A stretch of DNA of 64,000 nucleotides from Cocleimonas flava (GCF_004339015.1 NZ_SMFQ01000002.1:745351-809350); one strand, 5' to 3'; positions 1-10,238 are shown, numbered from the stretch's first letter. A program made the numbers and translations. Notes: generated by a model not told the origin, from the letters alone.

Positions 1-1676
1 AGTTTTGGAAAATCATGCCCTTTAGTGAGCATTTGTGTGCCGATCAGAATTACGGGTTCGCCACTGTTTACCAATTCTAATTTTTCTTCCAGAGAACCTT
101 TTCGTGAAGTGCTATCGCGATCAATTCTAATCACCGGAGTTTCTGGAAAATGCGTATTGAGAACTTCTTCGATGCGCTCTGTGCCTTGACCTTGTGTTGT
201 TAATTTCGTGCTATTGCAATCAGGGCAAGTGGATTTAACCCGCTCTTCATAGCCACAATGATGGCAAATAACCTTACCCATCGATGCATGGTAAGTCATA
301 CCCATATCGCAATGGGAACAAACGGCATGCCAACCGCAATCCTGACACATCAAAACCGGAGCAAAGCCACGCCGATTTAAAAACAACATGACCTGATTGT
401 TATTATCCAGGTGCTGTCTTATATCAGTCATCATCAAACTGCTGATACCAGCATCTAACGGTAAAGTACGAATATCTTGTAATGCGATATCTGGTGGGTT
501 ACTTGCGCCAGGTCGATTGTTTAGGCGTAAATAGTGGTAGCGTTCTTTTTCGACATTATATAAAGACTCTAACGAGGGAGTGGCACTACCCAGTAAGATG
601 GGTATTCCCAGATCATGAGCGCGCTTAATCGCCATATCACGACCTTGATACAGAAACCCTTCTTGCTGTTTAAAAGAAGCATCATGCTCTTCATCGATCA
701 ATATCATTCCCGGATTCAGCAAAGGGGTAAATACTGCAGAACGAGTACCTATTACAATATCAATGCTACCCGTTTTCGCTCCTAACCACACTCGAGTGCG
801 TTCCCCATCAGCAAGACCCGAATGCAAACAATCAATATTACTATCAGGAAAATATTGTCTAAATCTAGAGAGCAATTGAGGAGTCAAACCAATCTCGGGA
901 ATCAGCACGAGAACCTGTTTTTTAGCCTTCAAGATTGGAGCAATGACACTCAGGTAAACTTCTGTTTTTCCGCTGCCAGTAATACCATGAAGTAAAATTG
1001 GACGCAGTTTAGGCTCATTAAAGTGTGCATCAATATCTGTTAAACACTGCTGTTGCTCTTCGGTTAACTGGTGTGGAGGGTTAACTGAAAAAACATGGGT
1101 AGCAGGAGCTGTTAATTTTTGCGGGTCAATTTCTTCAATCGCAATCAATTCTTTTTTGATGAGTTCCCGCGACGTGTTTCTCCAGTTATCCCCCAATAAT
1201 TGTTTAAGGTTATTTGCGTCCGCCCCATCCTTTTGAATCACATAATCAAGCATCGCCTGCTGTTTAGGCGCTCTTTTCAATTCATCCTTGGGTAGTTCCA
1301 AACCTGCGCTTGTAGCATTCCAGATTTCGACCTTGGGAACACTTTTACCTTTTCTCAGATCTACTGGTAGCGCATGAAATAACACTTCGCCCAAGGGATG
1401 AAAATAATAACTGCTAGACCAATGTAGCAACCCCATGAGCTTTTCATCTATCACTGGGCTTTCGTCAATTAATTCAATAATTGGTTTTAGCGTTGCAAAT
1501 TCACTTTCAACGTCTGTTTCTACAATTATCCCCGTGATCACAGAATTACCAAGAGAGACTTTAACTCTGCAACCTGGTTTAGGCTGAATATCAACATCAC
1601 AGGCATAATCCAGAAGCTTATATAAAGGCCTTTGAATTGCTACACGGACAGCTTTTGTAGGGTGTTCTTTTGACAC
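1..1676 (-). CDS. priA: Primosomal replication-restart helicase PriA (C-terminus cut off by window edge)
   Basis: PriA reloads the replisome at stalled forks. The visible part is about 558 residues; the family is usually about 730, so roughly the last 170 lie beyond position 1. In order I read an N-terminal DNA-binding region (AVRVAIQRPLYKLLDYA), a Walker A motif (GITGSGKTEVYL), the DEEH box (ILIDEEHDASFKQQEG), the helicase motif LLGSATPSLES and the zinc-binding cysteines (CQDCGWHAVCSHC, CHHCG, CPDC). Start chosen as GTG at 1676: an in-frame TAG lies upstream and no ATG is available before the conserved region. The gene is missing from simple ORF lists because its stop is outside the window. 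Two DnaA-box-like sequences lie in the upstream gap. Identification is secure. Confidence 0.95.
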   Translation of the reverse strand, partial: MSKEHPTKAVRVAIQRPLYKLLDYACDVDIQPKPGCRVKVSLGNSVITGIIVETDVESEFATLKPIIELIDESPVIDEKLMGLLHWSSSYYFHPLGEVLFHALPVDLRKGKSVPKVEIWNATSAGLELPKDELKRAPKQQAMLDYVIQKDGADANNLKQLLGDNWRNTSRELIKKELIAIEEIDPQKLTAPATHVFSVNPPHQLTEEQQQCLTDIDAHFNEPKLRPILLHGITGSGKTEVYLSVIAPILKAKKQVLVLIPEIGLTPQLLSRFRQYFPDSNIDCLHSGLADGERTRVWLGAKTGSIDIVIGTRSAVFTPLLNPGMILIDEEHDASFKQQEGFLYQGRDMAIKRAHDLGIPILLGSATPSLESLYNVEKERYHYLRLNNRPGASNPPDIALQDIRTLPLDAGISSLMMTDIRQHLDNNNQVMLFLNRRGFAPVLMCQDCGWHAVCSHCDMGMTYHASMGKVICHHCGYEERVKSTCPDCNSTKLTTQGQGTERIEEVLNTHFPETPVIRIDRDSTSRKGSLEEKLELVNSGEPVILIGTQMLTKGHDFPK

Positions 1677-1833
1677 ACATGGATCCTGATTTGATGTTGA
1701 CTAGCCTGATTTTCTTTTATCTTGCAAAACAAGAAAAATGTAAGAGAGACTGACATAGATGGGTATTCACTAAACGGTATTGTAGCTGTTCTTTAAAGTG
1801 ATCATAAGCGTCAATTTAAAAAAACGTACTGCC

Positions 1834-1854
1834 TGTGGATAACTTGGTGGATAA
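1834..1854 (+). promoter_or_regulatory. Two tandem DnaA-box-like nonamers
   Basis: TGTGGATAA at 1834-1842 is the exact reverse complement of the canonical DnaA box TTATCCACA. Three bases later GGTGGATAA (1846-1854) differs at one position and has the same orientation. The pair sits about 160 bases upstream of the priA start codon. They could let DnaA regulate priA or titrate DnaA; an origin is less likely because no dnaA/dnaN neighbours are present. Confidence 0.45.
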
Positions 1855-2028
1855 ACTTCTTTTTTTGCTAGTTAAAGAGGCATTAAATTTGCTATCTAAG
1901 TTTGCTAACACAAAAAGAAGAAACTAATTGATATCTATTTTCAACAAGTTAGATAGGCAACATTTGGTTCAAATTTTATATGGGAAATTCTTAATCACTC
2001 AGAATCCAGACTGTTAATAACATGCAAA

Positions 2029-2057
2029 ATAAAAGCCTCATTTCAAGAGGCTTTTAT
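2029..2057 (-). terminator. Intrinsic terminator after the pnt operon
   Basis: An 11-bp perfect stem (ATAAAAGCCTC / GAGGCTTTTAT) with a 7-base loop lies 45 bases past the pntB stop codon. The embedded A/T runs make it usable in both directions, so it could also stop transcription from the priA side. Confidence 0.8.
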
Positions 2058-2101
2058 ACTTTTTATTCCCTAATATTTTAATGTTAGAGATAAGAAAATA
2101 A

Positions 2102-3478
2102 CTACAATTCTTTTATATTTGATACCAATTCACTGGCTACTGCCTGACCATCGCCGTATAGCATGCGCGTATTATCAGCAAAGAACAGATGATTCTCTAT
2201 ACCTGAGAAACCAGCACCTTTACCACGTTTCACTACGATAACATTTTTAGCGTAATCTGCATTTAATATCGGCATGCCATAAATCGGGCTGTTAGCGTCA
2301 GTTCTCGCTGCAGGATTTACGACATCGTTAGCGCCAATAACCAATACAACATCAGTTGTGGCAAACTCATCATTTATCTCATCTAAGTCATAGATAATAT
2401 CGTAAGGCACACCGGCTTCTGCCAATAGTACATTCATGTGTCCTGGCATGCGTCCGGCAACAGGGTGAATTGCAAATTTCACATTTACTCCGCGCTCTTG
2501 AAGTTGCTTTGTCAACTCCCAAACTTTGTGCTGAGCTTGTGCCACTGCCATCCCATAACCCGGAATCACTATCACTTTTTCCGCAAATGCCATCATAACC
2601 GCGACATCAGTACTATCGATTTCTTTCATGCTACCAGAGACTTCAGCCGCTTCGCCGTCTCCACCATCACCAAAGTTACTAAATAACACATTAGTGATTG
2701 GACGATTCATTGCTTTAGCCATTAACTGAGTAAGTAAAGTACCCGCAGAACCTACCACGATACCCGCAATCATCATCGCCGGATTTTCCAGCACAAAGCC
2801 CTCAAAACCAACAGCCAGACCTGTTAGTGCATTATATAAAGAAATAACCACCGGCATATCTGCGCCACCGATGGGCACCGTCATCAATACACCAAATACT
2901 AGTGCCAGAACGAAAAAGATTGCGAGCGAGCTCATTTCATACTGAGTACCACTGAGTATAATTGCCAAACCAAAGGTTAATGTAATGACAAATACCAACG
3001 CATTTATCCATTGCTGCATAGGGAAACGAATAACACCCTTCAAAATCCCCTGAAGCTTGAAGAAAGCAATGAGAGAACCAGAAAATGCCACCGTACCGAT
3101 CAATGCGCCAACAACTGCCAAAGTCTGTACGGTCATACTCATGGGTTGCTGCTGAATTAAAACAACGGCAGCTATGGCTGCTGCTGCACCACCGCCCATG
3201 CCATTGTAAAGAGCAATCATTTGCGGCATATCAGTCATCGCAACTTTCTTACCACTGACAAAGGCAATGATTCCGCCAATCGCAATCGCCACCGTCATTA
3301 GAATATAGTTATGATTTATTTCATGGTGAAAATAGGTAATAAGTGTGGCCAAAACCATACCTACACCAGCCCAGACTATTCCTCTTCTGGCGGTAACAGG
3401 TGAACTCATCTGCTTCAAACCAAGGATAAAGAGCAAAGCACCAAGGAAATAAGTAGCTTGGATAATGAAATCAGGCAT
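2102..3478 (-). CDS. pntB: NAD(P) transhydrogenase subunit beta
   Basis: Membrane and NADP(H)-binding subunit of the proton-translocating transhydrogenase, which uses the proton gradient to transfer hydride from NADH to NADP+. The 458 residues show about eight or nine hydrophobic helices over the first 270 residues, then the soluble domain III with the NADP-binding loop GYGMAVAQAQ near residue 305 and the GANDVVNPAART motif near residue 380. Length equals the usual family length (about 460). It follows pntAB after 3 bases and ends the operon pntAA-pntAB-pntB, with a terminator downstream. Certain assignment. Confidence 0.97.
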   Translation of the reverse strand: MPDFIIQATYFLGALLFILGLKQMSSPVTARRGIVWAGVGMVLATLITYFHHEINHNYILMTVAIAIGGIIAFVSGKKVAMTDMPQMIALYNGMGGGAAAAIAAVVLIQQQPMSMTVQTLAVVGALIGTVAFSGSLIAFFKLQGILKGVIRFPMQQWINALVFVITLTFGLAIILSGTQYEMSSLAIFFVLALVFGVLMTVPIGGADMPVVISLYNALTGLAVGFEGFVLENPAMMIAGIVVGSAGTLLTQLMAKAMNRPITNVLFSNFGDGGDGEAAEVSGSMKEIDSTDVAVMMAFAEKVIVIPGYGMAVAQAQHKVWELTKQLQERGVNVKFAIHPVAGRMPGHMNVLLAEAGVPYDIIYDLDEINDEFATTDVVLVIGANDVVNPAARTDANSPIYGMPILNADYAKNVIVVKRGKGAGFSGIENHLFFADNTRMLYGDGQAVASELVSNIKEL

Positions 3479-3481
3479 GAC

Positions 3482-3790
3482 TTAACCCTCCTTCTTATCG
3501 TTATTTTTATTATCGTTGCTAGATTTAAACATCTCTAACATACGTTCAGTAACCACATAACCTCCGACAGCATTGCCAGCCGCCAAGAGCACAGCGATAA
3601 AGCCAATAACCGTTTGTGTTGTAGTTTCTGCATGGCCCATTGCAACCATGGCACCAACCAGAACAATACCGTGGATGAAGTTAGAACCAGACATTAGTGG
3701 CGTGTGTAGAATTACTGGGACTTTTGAAATAATTTCATATCCAGTAACAGCTGCCAGCATAAAAATATAAAGTGCAACAAACCCTTCCAT
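3482..3790 (-). CDS. pntAB: NAD(P) transhydrogenase subunit alpha, part 2 (membrane domain)
   Basis: Small 102-residue protein with three hydrophobic segments (about residues 4-20, 34-53 and 58-80) and a charged, Asn/Lys-rich tail. It corresponds to the transmembrane domain that in E. coli forms the C-terminus of PntA; here it is a separate gene, as in the three-subunit enzymes of Rhodospirillum and many other bacteria. The start codon overlaps the pntAA stop (TAATG), implying translational coupling, and pntB begins 3 bases after its stop. The three genes together supply one complete enzyme. Confidence 0.93.
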   Translation of the reverse strand: MEGFVALYIFMLAAVTGYEIISKVPVILHTPLMSGSNFIHGIVLVGAMVAMGHAETTTQTVIGFIAVLLAAGNAVGGYVVTERMLEMFKSSNDNKNNDKKEG

Positions 3791-4932
3791 TATCTTTCCC
3801 CTAAGGTTTTATTCAATAACTCTACTGTTCCTTCGTGCATCACTTCACCATCTTTCGTTAGTAATGCCCCAATCACGATTTCATCTTCATAGTTCGGCAC
3901 ATAATTGCCACTCTCATCGATGAGTAATTGCGTAAAGTTAAATAAGTTTTTAGCGAACATTTCACTCGCATGTATTGGGACTTGGCTAGCCACATCAAGT
4001 GGGCCATGAATCACAACACTGCCGTGTTTGATGGTTTCACCGGGTTTAGTTAATGCGCAGTTACCACCACCTTCGGCTGCCAAATCAATGATTACCGCGC
4101 CTTCCTTCATTCCTTCAACCGTGCTTTGAGGAATAATTTTTGGTGCTGGCTTACCAGGAACTTGAGCCGTTGTAATGAGCACATCTGCCTGCGCAATATA
4201 GGTAGCTAGCTCTTGCTGTTGTTGCTCACGCTCTTCAGCCGAAAGCTCTCTCGCATAACCGCCTTTACCGACTGCTGAAATTTTAAGCTCAATTGCTTTG
4301 GCTCCCAAAGATTCGATTTGCTCTTTCGTTTCTGGGCGGACATCGTAAGCTTCTACAACAGCTCCAAGTCTTTTAGCTGTGGCAATTGCCTGAAGTCCTG
4401 CAACCCCGACACCAATAACGATCACTTTTGAAGGCCTGATTGTGCCTGCTGCGGTAGTTAACATGGGGAAAAAGCGAGGAGCAATGTCTGCACCCATAAT
4501 AGCGGCCTTGTATCCTGCAATAGCTGCTTGAGACGACAATACATCCATCGATTGCGCACGCGAAATGCGAGGAATTAGCTCCATGCCATAGCTGGTGATT
4601 TTCTTGTCCTGCAGGCTTTTTAGCATGGCAATATTATTATGAGCCATTAAATTGCTGATCAAAACCGTCCCTTCACGCATCATCTTTACTTCATCAGATG
4701 TTGGTGCTTGAACACGCCAGATAATATCTGAGCTTGCGCAGAGTTCTTCAAAGTTAGAAACTAAAATAGCTCCTTTAAACTGTGAATCTGGAATTAATGC
4801 AGATTCTCCCGCTCCCTGTTCCACATAAACCTCGACACCTAACTTGGTTAGTTTCGAAATAACAGTGGGATCGATAGCCACACGACGTTCGCCTTTCGCT
4901 GTCTCGCGTGGTACCCCTAATTTCAGTGGCAT
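3790..4932 (-). CDS. pntAA: NAD(P) transhydrogenase subunit alpha, part 1 (NAD-binding domain)
   Basis: Soluble domain I of transhydrogenase, homologous to alanine dehydrogenase; it binds NAD(H) on the cytoplasmic face. The N-terminus LGVPRETAKGERRVAIDP is the family signature, and the Rossmann motif GVGVAGLQAIATAKRLGA lies near residue 175 followed by the adenosine-ribose acidic residue in AYDVRPE. It is 380 residues, the length expected for the split form that lacks membrane helices. It is the first gene of the operon; the promoter must lie in 4933-5155, which also carries a copy of the dispersed C-rich repeat. Confidence 0.96.
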   Translation of the reverse strand: MPLKLGVPRETAKGERRVAIDPTVISKLTKLGVEVYVEQGAGESALIPDSQFKGAILVSNFEELCASSDIIWRVQAPTSDEVKMMREGTVLISNLMAHNNIAMLKSLQDKKITSYGMELIPRISRAQSMDVLSSQAAIAGYKAAIMGADIAPRFFPMLTTAAGTIRPSKVIVIGVGVAGLQAIATAKRLGAVVEAYDVRPETKEQIESLGAKAIELKISAVGKGGYARELSAEEREQQQQELATYIAQADVLITTAQVPGKPAPKIIPQSTVEGMKEGAVIIDLAAEGGGNCALTKPGETIKHGSVVIHGPLDVASQVPIHASEMFAKNLFNFTQLLIDESGNYVPNYEDEIVIGALLTKDGEVMHEGTVELLNKTLGER

Positions 4933-5111
4933 TGAATTTTCCCCTTTACTATTAAATGCTTGAGCCAGTTAAAACAAGCTCTAAACATAAAATCAAAATG
5001 ATGCGCTACTTTACCAGAGCTAAACATAAAATTCTTTATCCTATAAGCACTAAAGATAGCTATCGATACAGAAGCTTAATTGCATTCATTAGTTAAATGA
5101 TGAATTAAATT

Positions 5112-5140
5112 GGCACCCCCCTACTTTGAGGGGCTTTTTT
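5112..5140 (+). repeat. Dispersed C-rich repeat, copy 1
   Basis: Core CACCCCCCTACTT, then TGAGGGGC and a run of six T. CCCC and GGGG can pair here, so this copy looks like a small terminator, but its T-run is on the + strand while both flanking genes (nadC, pntAA) are transcribed on the - strand. It therefore cannot terminate nadC. Confidence 0.85.
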
Positions 5141-5155
5141 ATGATTTATTAGTGA

Positions 5156-5986
5156 TTAGTTTTCGAATCTCATTGACAGGTCAACCGCTGCGATATCTTT
5201 GGTAATCTGACCTACAGAGATAAAATCGACACCTGTCTCAGCAATGCCTCGGACAGTATCAAGATTCACCCCACCTGATGCTTCTAAAGAGATACGCCCA
5301 TCGTTTTCAACAACGGCTTCTCGCATCGTTTTAAGATCAAAGTTATCCAGCATAATGACATCCGCACCAGCTGAAGTAGCCTCTCTAAACTCTTCTAAAC
5401 TTTCAGTTTCAACCTCAACTCTTATCTCTGGGTGAAGCTGTTTGGCTTGTTTAACGGCTTCGGTAATTGAACCCGCAGCCATAATATGATTCTCTTTAAT
5501 CAGAATCATGTCATATAAGCCAATACGATGATTCTTTCCGCCACCACATAATACTGCGTATTTTTGAGCATCACGCAAGTTGGGAATGGTTTTACGCGTA
5601 TCTAAAATTCGAGCATTTGTGCCTTTTATTTTTGAAACGAATTTTTGTGTTTGTGTTGCCGTCGCCGACAATGTTTGTAAAAAATTTAATGCTGCGCGTT
5701 CGCCACTTAAGATTGATCTGGAGTTACCTGATAGGGTGCAAATAATCTCATTTGCTTCAACTCTTTCACCATCCTGAAAATGCCATGTGATTTCAACATC
5801 GGGATCTATCTGTTGAAAAACTTCATTAAACCAATGGATTCCTGAAAGCGTCGCATCATCGCGGCAAACGACATTAGCCTTGGATTGATTCTCTTTTGGA
5901 ATTAAGTCAGCAGTCACATCACCACTGCCTATATCTTCTTGTAACGCGAGTTTCACATGGGCAGAAATATTTTCAGGAAGTTTCAT
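5156..5986 (-). CDS. nadC: Nicotinate-nucleotide pyrophosphorylase (carboxylating)
   Basis: Quinolinate phosphoribosyltransferase: converts quinolinate and PRPP to nicotinate mononucleotide, CO2 and pyrophosphate in de novo NAD synthesis. The 276-residue length fits the family (about 280-300). Recognisable blocks are LALQEDIGSGDVT at the N-terminus, the PRPP/quinolinate site DTRKTIPNLRDAQKYAV with GGGKNHR, the KENH motif, and the C-terminal barrel strands with EVETESLEE, IMLDNF and LEASGG. Monocistronic by position: a divergent gap upstream is absent but sqr ends 125 bases away with its own terminator between. Placing NAD synthesis beside pnt is suggestive but not an operon. Confidence 0.96.
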   Translation of the reverse strand: MKLPENISAHVKLALQEDIGSGDVTADLIPKENQSKANVVCRDDATLSGIHWFNEVFQQIDPDVEITWHFQDGERVEANEIICTLSGNSRSILSGERAALNFLQTLSATATQTQKFVSKIKGTNARILDTRKTIPNLRDAQKYAVLCGGGKNHRIGLYDMILIKENHIMAAGSITEAVKQAKQLHPEIRVEVETESLEEFREATSAGADVIMLDNFDLKTMREAVVENDGRISLEASGGVNLDTVRGIAETGVDFISVGQITKDIAAVDLSMRFEN

Positions 5987-6021
5987 TTAAGTCCTTATTA
6001 CATTAATCAAAAGATTTTCAT

Positions 6022-6048
6022 AAAAAAACGGGAAGCAAAGCCTCCCGT
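6022..6048 (-). terminator. Intrinsic terminator of sqr
   Basis: Read on the - strand, ACGGGAGGC, a 3-base loop and GCTTCCCGT-like pairing are followed immediately by seven T. It lies 64 bases past the sqr stop and upstream of nadC, isolating the two genes. Confidence 0.85.
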
Positions 6049-6111
6049 CTATTCTATCAAATTACTTTTCCTATTAACTAGGTTAAGTTTTATGCATTTA
6101 ACAACTTTTAC

Positions 6112-7389
<1,278 letters not shown>

Positions 7390-7620
7390 TTACTCCTTAT
7401 TATTTTTCAATAGACAATGAATCTAAGAATTCTGGTAATTAACAATGGGTTAATTTGACTTGAAGTACCGTTTTCCATTGAAATGGAGATTACCTACAAA
7501 TCCTAGGGGATTTATTAATAGAATCACATTAATCAACATCAGTCAATTTAAAACAACCTGACCACTACTTAATGGGTATTAGTGTTTTGGCAGGCTAAAA
7601 CTGATCTTTACAAACACTTA

Positions 7621-7649
7621 TTAAGTACGAAATTATTTTCGGGTATAAT
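7621..7649 (+). promoter_or_regulatory. Candidate cca promoter giving a leaderless mRNA
   Basis: A perfect TATAAT at 7644-7649 with TTAAGT 17 bases upstream (7621-7626, 3 of 6 consensus). Transcription would start about 7 bases past the -10 box, which is the A of the cca ATG at 7656. No Shine-Dalgarno sequence precedes the ATG. Confidence 0.45.
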
Positions 7650-7655
7650 TTCATT

Positions 7656-8888
7656 ATGAATACATATTTAGTCGGCGGTGCCGTAAGAGACAAATTACTA
7701 GGACTTCCTGTCAAAGATCGAGACTGGGTTGTGGTTGGCTCGAACCCTGAAGAAATGATAGAGAAAGGCTTTACTCCCGTGGGTAAGGATTTTCCGGTTT
7801 TTTTACACCCCAAAACAGCTGAAGAATACGCACTCGCACGCACTGAGCGCAAAACTGCTGCAGGCTACACCGGATTTCAATTTCATGCTGATAGTGATGT
7901 CACCTTAAAAGAAGATATTTTAAGAAGAGACTTAACCATCAACGCCTTAGTTGAAGATGAAAATGGCAAAGTCATTGATTACGTCAATGGACTGTCTGAT
8001 ATCGAAAATAAGATTCTCAGGCATGTGTCTCCGGCATTTAAAGAAGATCCAGTCAGAATTCTTCGCATAGCTCGCTTTGCTGCACGCTTTGCAACTTTGG
8101 GGTTTACGGTTGCTGATGAAACCATGAAACTGATGAGTGAAATGGTAGAAGAAGGTGAGGTAGATTCATTGGTTGCCGAACGTGTCTGGCAAGAAACTGT
8201 TAGAGCCTTAGCTGAACCCTCTCCGGATATATTTATTGAAGTGTTGAGAGAATGTGGCGCACTTAAAGTTTTGTTCCCAGAAATTGATCGTTTGTTTGGT
8301 GTACCTCAACCTGTAGAGCATCATCCGGAAATTGATACTGGCGTTCATACTATGATGGTGCTTCAACAAGCATGTATTCTAAGTGAAGAACCTGTAGTTC
8401 GCTTTGCCGCGTTGACACATGACCTTGGCAAAGGCACAACGCCTAAAGATATATTACCGCACCATTATGATCATGAAGAAAGAGGGCTTCATTTAGTCAA
8501 AGCATTATGTGAGCGTTATCGTATTCCCAACCAATTCAGGCAGTTGGCAGAAATCACTTCAAGATATCACACACACGTCCACAGGGCTTTTGAAGTAAAA
8601 GCCAATACATTACTGAAAGTCTTGAACAATACCGATGCTTTTCGCAAACCGGAACGCTTTGAGCAATTTTTACTTGCGTGTATCGCAGACAGTCATGGTC
8701 GACCAGGTTATGAAAACTATGATTATCAGCAAGCGCCTTTTTTCAGTCTGGCGCGTAAAACTGCCGCAGATGTCGATGTACAAAATATAATCAAAGATGG
8801 CTTTAGCGGTGAAAAAATCAAGGAAGAGCTTTATAAACGTAGGCTAAATGCGCTAAAATGTTTAAAAGAGAGTGTTACACAACCGTAA
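7656..8888 (+). CDS. cca: tRNA CCA-adding nucleotidyltransferase with HD phosphohydrolase domain
   Basis: Adds or repairs the 3'-terminal CCA of tRNAs. The head carries the class II nucleotidyltransferase signature LVGGAVRDKLLG, the catalytic DRD (KDRDWVVVG), and RRDLTINALV. The C-terminal half has an HD domain (ALTHDLGKGTTP) with GLHLVKALCERYRIP, which in the gammaproteobacterial enzyme supplies 2',3'-cyclic phosphodiesterase, phosphatase and 2'-nucleotidase activity. The 410 residues match E. coli Cca (412). The gene is monocistronic and appears to be transcribed from a promoter so close that the mRNA may be leaderless. Confidence 0.96.
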   Translation: MNTYLVGGAVRDKLLGLPVKDRDWVVVGSNPEEMIEKGFTPVGKDFPVFLHPKTAEEYALARTERKTAAGYTGFQFHADSDVTLKEDILRRDLTINALVEDENGKVIDYVNGLSDIENKILRHVSPAFKEDPVRILRIARFAARFATLGFTVADETMKLMSEMVEEGEVDSLVAERVWQETVRALAEPSPDIFIEVLRECGALKVLFPEIDRLFGVPQPVEHHPEIDTGVHTMMVLQQACILSEEPVVRFAALTHDLGKGTTPKDILPHHYDHEERGLHLVKALCERYRIPNQFRQLAEITSRYHTHVHRAFEVKANTLLKVLNNTDAFRKPERFEQFLLACIADSHGRPGYENYDYQQAPFFSLARKTAADVDVQNIIKDGFSGEKIKEELYKRRLNALKCLKESVTQP

Positions 8889-8987
8889 CTTTCAACACTT
8901 TATAGACAAAGAACTCTCTATAATAATTACAATTAGTTGATAGAAAATTTACAAGAAAAGGTTCCTTAGGTGTTTATAAAGCACCGA

Positions 8988-9012
8988 CTTGAAACCAAAT
9001 AATAAAGCCATA
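8988..9012 (+). promoter_or_regulatory. Weak candidate sigma-32 promoter upstream of hspQ
   Basis: CTTGAAA at 8988-8994 is a perfect heat-shock -35 element, but the following AGCCATAC fits the -10 consensus CCCCATNT only partly and at a short spacing of about 11. HspQ is heat-shock regulated in E. coli, which is why this is listed. A sigma-70-like TATAAT at 8919-8924 is an alternative. Confidence 0.3.
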
Positions 9013-9158
9013 CGTTAGTATATATAAATAGCGACATTAGTAGTTGTGAGATTAGAGTTAGAACAACAATACAAAGTAACGATTTAAAACAACCTTTTAA
9101 AACACAATAGTTACACACAAACGCTAGAGCAAAAACACATCAACGAAAGGGGCATGAC

Positions 9159-9479
9159 ATGAGCATATTAACAACAGCAGGATTCAATATTGGTGATGTA
9201 ATCATTCATAGAAACCAGAAATTCCGTGGAGTCATCGTAGACGTCGATGCCGATTTCCAGGGTTCTGATGATTGGTACGATCAATACACAACCAACCAAC
9301 CTTCAAAAGATGCGCCTTGGTATCATGTACTTGTAGACGAAGAAGGATCCATGGCATACGTTTCAGAACAGAATATCTATACTGATTCTTCTAATATGGA
9401 AGTTGAACACCCGATGGTAGACGATATTTTTGAAAACTATGAAGCTGGGCATTACATGCCGCGCCAAACCATCAATTAA
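9159..9479 (+). CDS. hspQ: Heat shock protein HspQ
   Basis: Small hemimethylated-DNA-binding-fold (YccV-type) protein that in enterobacteria acts as a Lon specificity enhancer and affects DnaA stability. The 106 residues contain the characteristic FNIGDVIIHRNQKFRGVIVDVD and PWYHVLVDEEGSMAYVSEQN blocks and an acidic C-terminus ending in the family HP-(M)-V-DDIFENY motif. A clear Shine-Dalgarno (AAAGGGG) precedes the ATG by 6 bases. It is followed 12 bases later by a COG2836 membrane protein, so the two may be cotranscribed, though they are functionally unrelated. Confidence 0.93.
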   Translation: MSILTTAGFNIGDVIIHRNQKFRGVIVDVDADFQGSDDWYDQYTTNQPSKDAPWYHVLVDEEGSMAYVSEQNIYTDSSNMEVEHPMVDDIFENYEAGHYMPRQTIN

Positions 9480-9491
9480 TTACGGCTGCAC

Positions 9492-10187
9492 ATGCCAGAA
9501 TGGCTAAACCACTCCCAGTACCTGGTTGCTTTTATTACTGGGTTACTGGGTGGCGTTCACTGTTTTGGCATGTGCGGGGGTATTGTCGGCGCTCTCAGCC
9601 TCGGCAATATCAACAATAAGAACACCTCACAAAAATCCGCATTTATCATTTCACTCGGCTACAATTTTGGCCGCATCACAAGTTACACTATTGCCGGAGC
9701 GATTGTCGCTTTTATCGGCTCTTCCCTTATTGAATTAACCGGCTTACAAACAACTCAAAAAGTACTCGCCACCATCGCTGCTATTTTTATGGTTGCGCTA
9801 GGATTTTATCTGGCAGGATTCTGGAGCGGACTCGCAAAAATTGAAATCATTGGGCAAAAATTCTGGAAGTATCTGCAACCGATTGGCAAACGCTTTCTCC
9901 CTGTCACGAACTTTCAACAAGCAGTGCCACTGGGATTCATCTGGGGATGGCTACCTTGTGGCTTAGTCTATACAGCTCTGATATGGACATTATCTGCAGG
10001 AAGTGCATTAGAAGGCGCGCTGATTATGCTATTTTTCGGATTAGGCACATTACCCAATTTGCTCGCAATGGGGGTAATTGCTGCTCGACTATCCAAATGG
10101 GTAAAACTACCCGCCGTTAGAGTCAGCGCAGGCTTATTGGTCATCGCGATGGGACTGTATACACTGCAAAGAGCTTTAGTGTTTTAA
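9492..10187 (+). CDS. COG2836 sulfite exporter TauE/SafE-like (DsbD_2) membrane protein
   Basis: A 231-residue membrane protein with about six hydrophobic helices. The first helix carries the hallmark GGVHCFGMCGG, with paired cysteines and histidine, and a later loop has GFIWGWLPCGLVYTAL. This family is commonly encoded beside ccoGHIS in proteobacteria and is thought to help copper delivery for cytochrome oxidase maturation; no cco genes are in this window. It follows hspQ by 12 bases and is followed by a dispersed repeat copy. Database names such as sulfite exporter are by similarity only. Confidence 0.8.
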   Translation: MPEWLNHSQYLVAFITGLLGGVHCFGMCGGIVGALSLGNINNKNTSQKSAFIISLGYNFGRITSYTIAGAIVAFIGSSLIELTGLQTTQKVLATIAAIFMVALGFYLAGFWSGLAKIEIIGQKFWKYLQPIGKRFLPVTNFQQAVPLGFIWGWLPCGLVYTALIWTLSAGSALEGALIMLFFGLGTLPNLLAMGVIAARLSKWVKLPAVRVSAGLLVIAMGLYTLQRALVF

Positions 10188-10211
10188 CAACATTTATCGA
10201 GCAATTATTAA

Positions 10212-10238
10212 GCCACCCCCCTACTTTGGGGCACTTTT
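10212..10238 (+). repeat. Dispersed C-rich repeat, copy 2
   Basis: GCC-ACCCCCCTACTTTGGGGCA followed by TTTT. CCCC/GGGG pairs across a TACTTT loop, and the T-run is on the same strand as the gene ending 25 bases upstream, so this copy could work as its terminator. Confidence 0.85.

Larger units (their letters stand above)
1677..2101. other. Intergenic region between priA and pntB
   Basis: This 425-base stretch has no plausible gene. It contains a tandem pair of DnaA-box-like nonamers (1834-1854), a T-rich and AT-rich segment just after them, and the pntB terminator (2029-2057). It presumably carries the priA promoter, but no convincing -35/-10 pair was identified. Confidence 0.6.

Noticed and set aside
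1834-1854. A chromosomal origin at the tandem DnaA boxes
   Set aside because: Only two boxes, with no dnaA, dnaN, gidA or parAB neighbours in this window.
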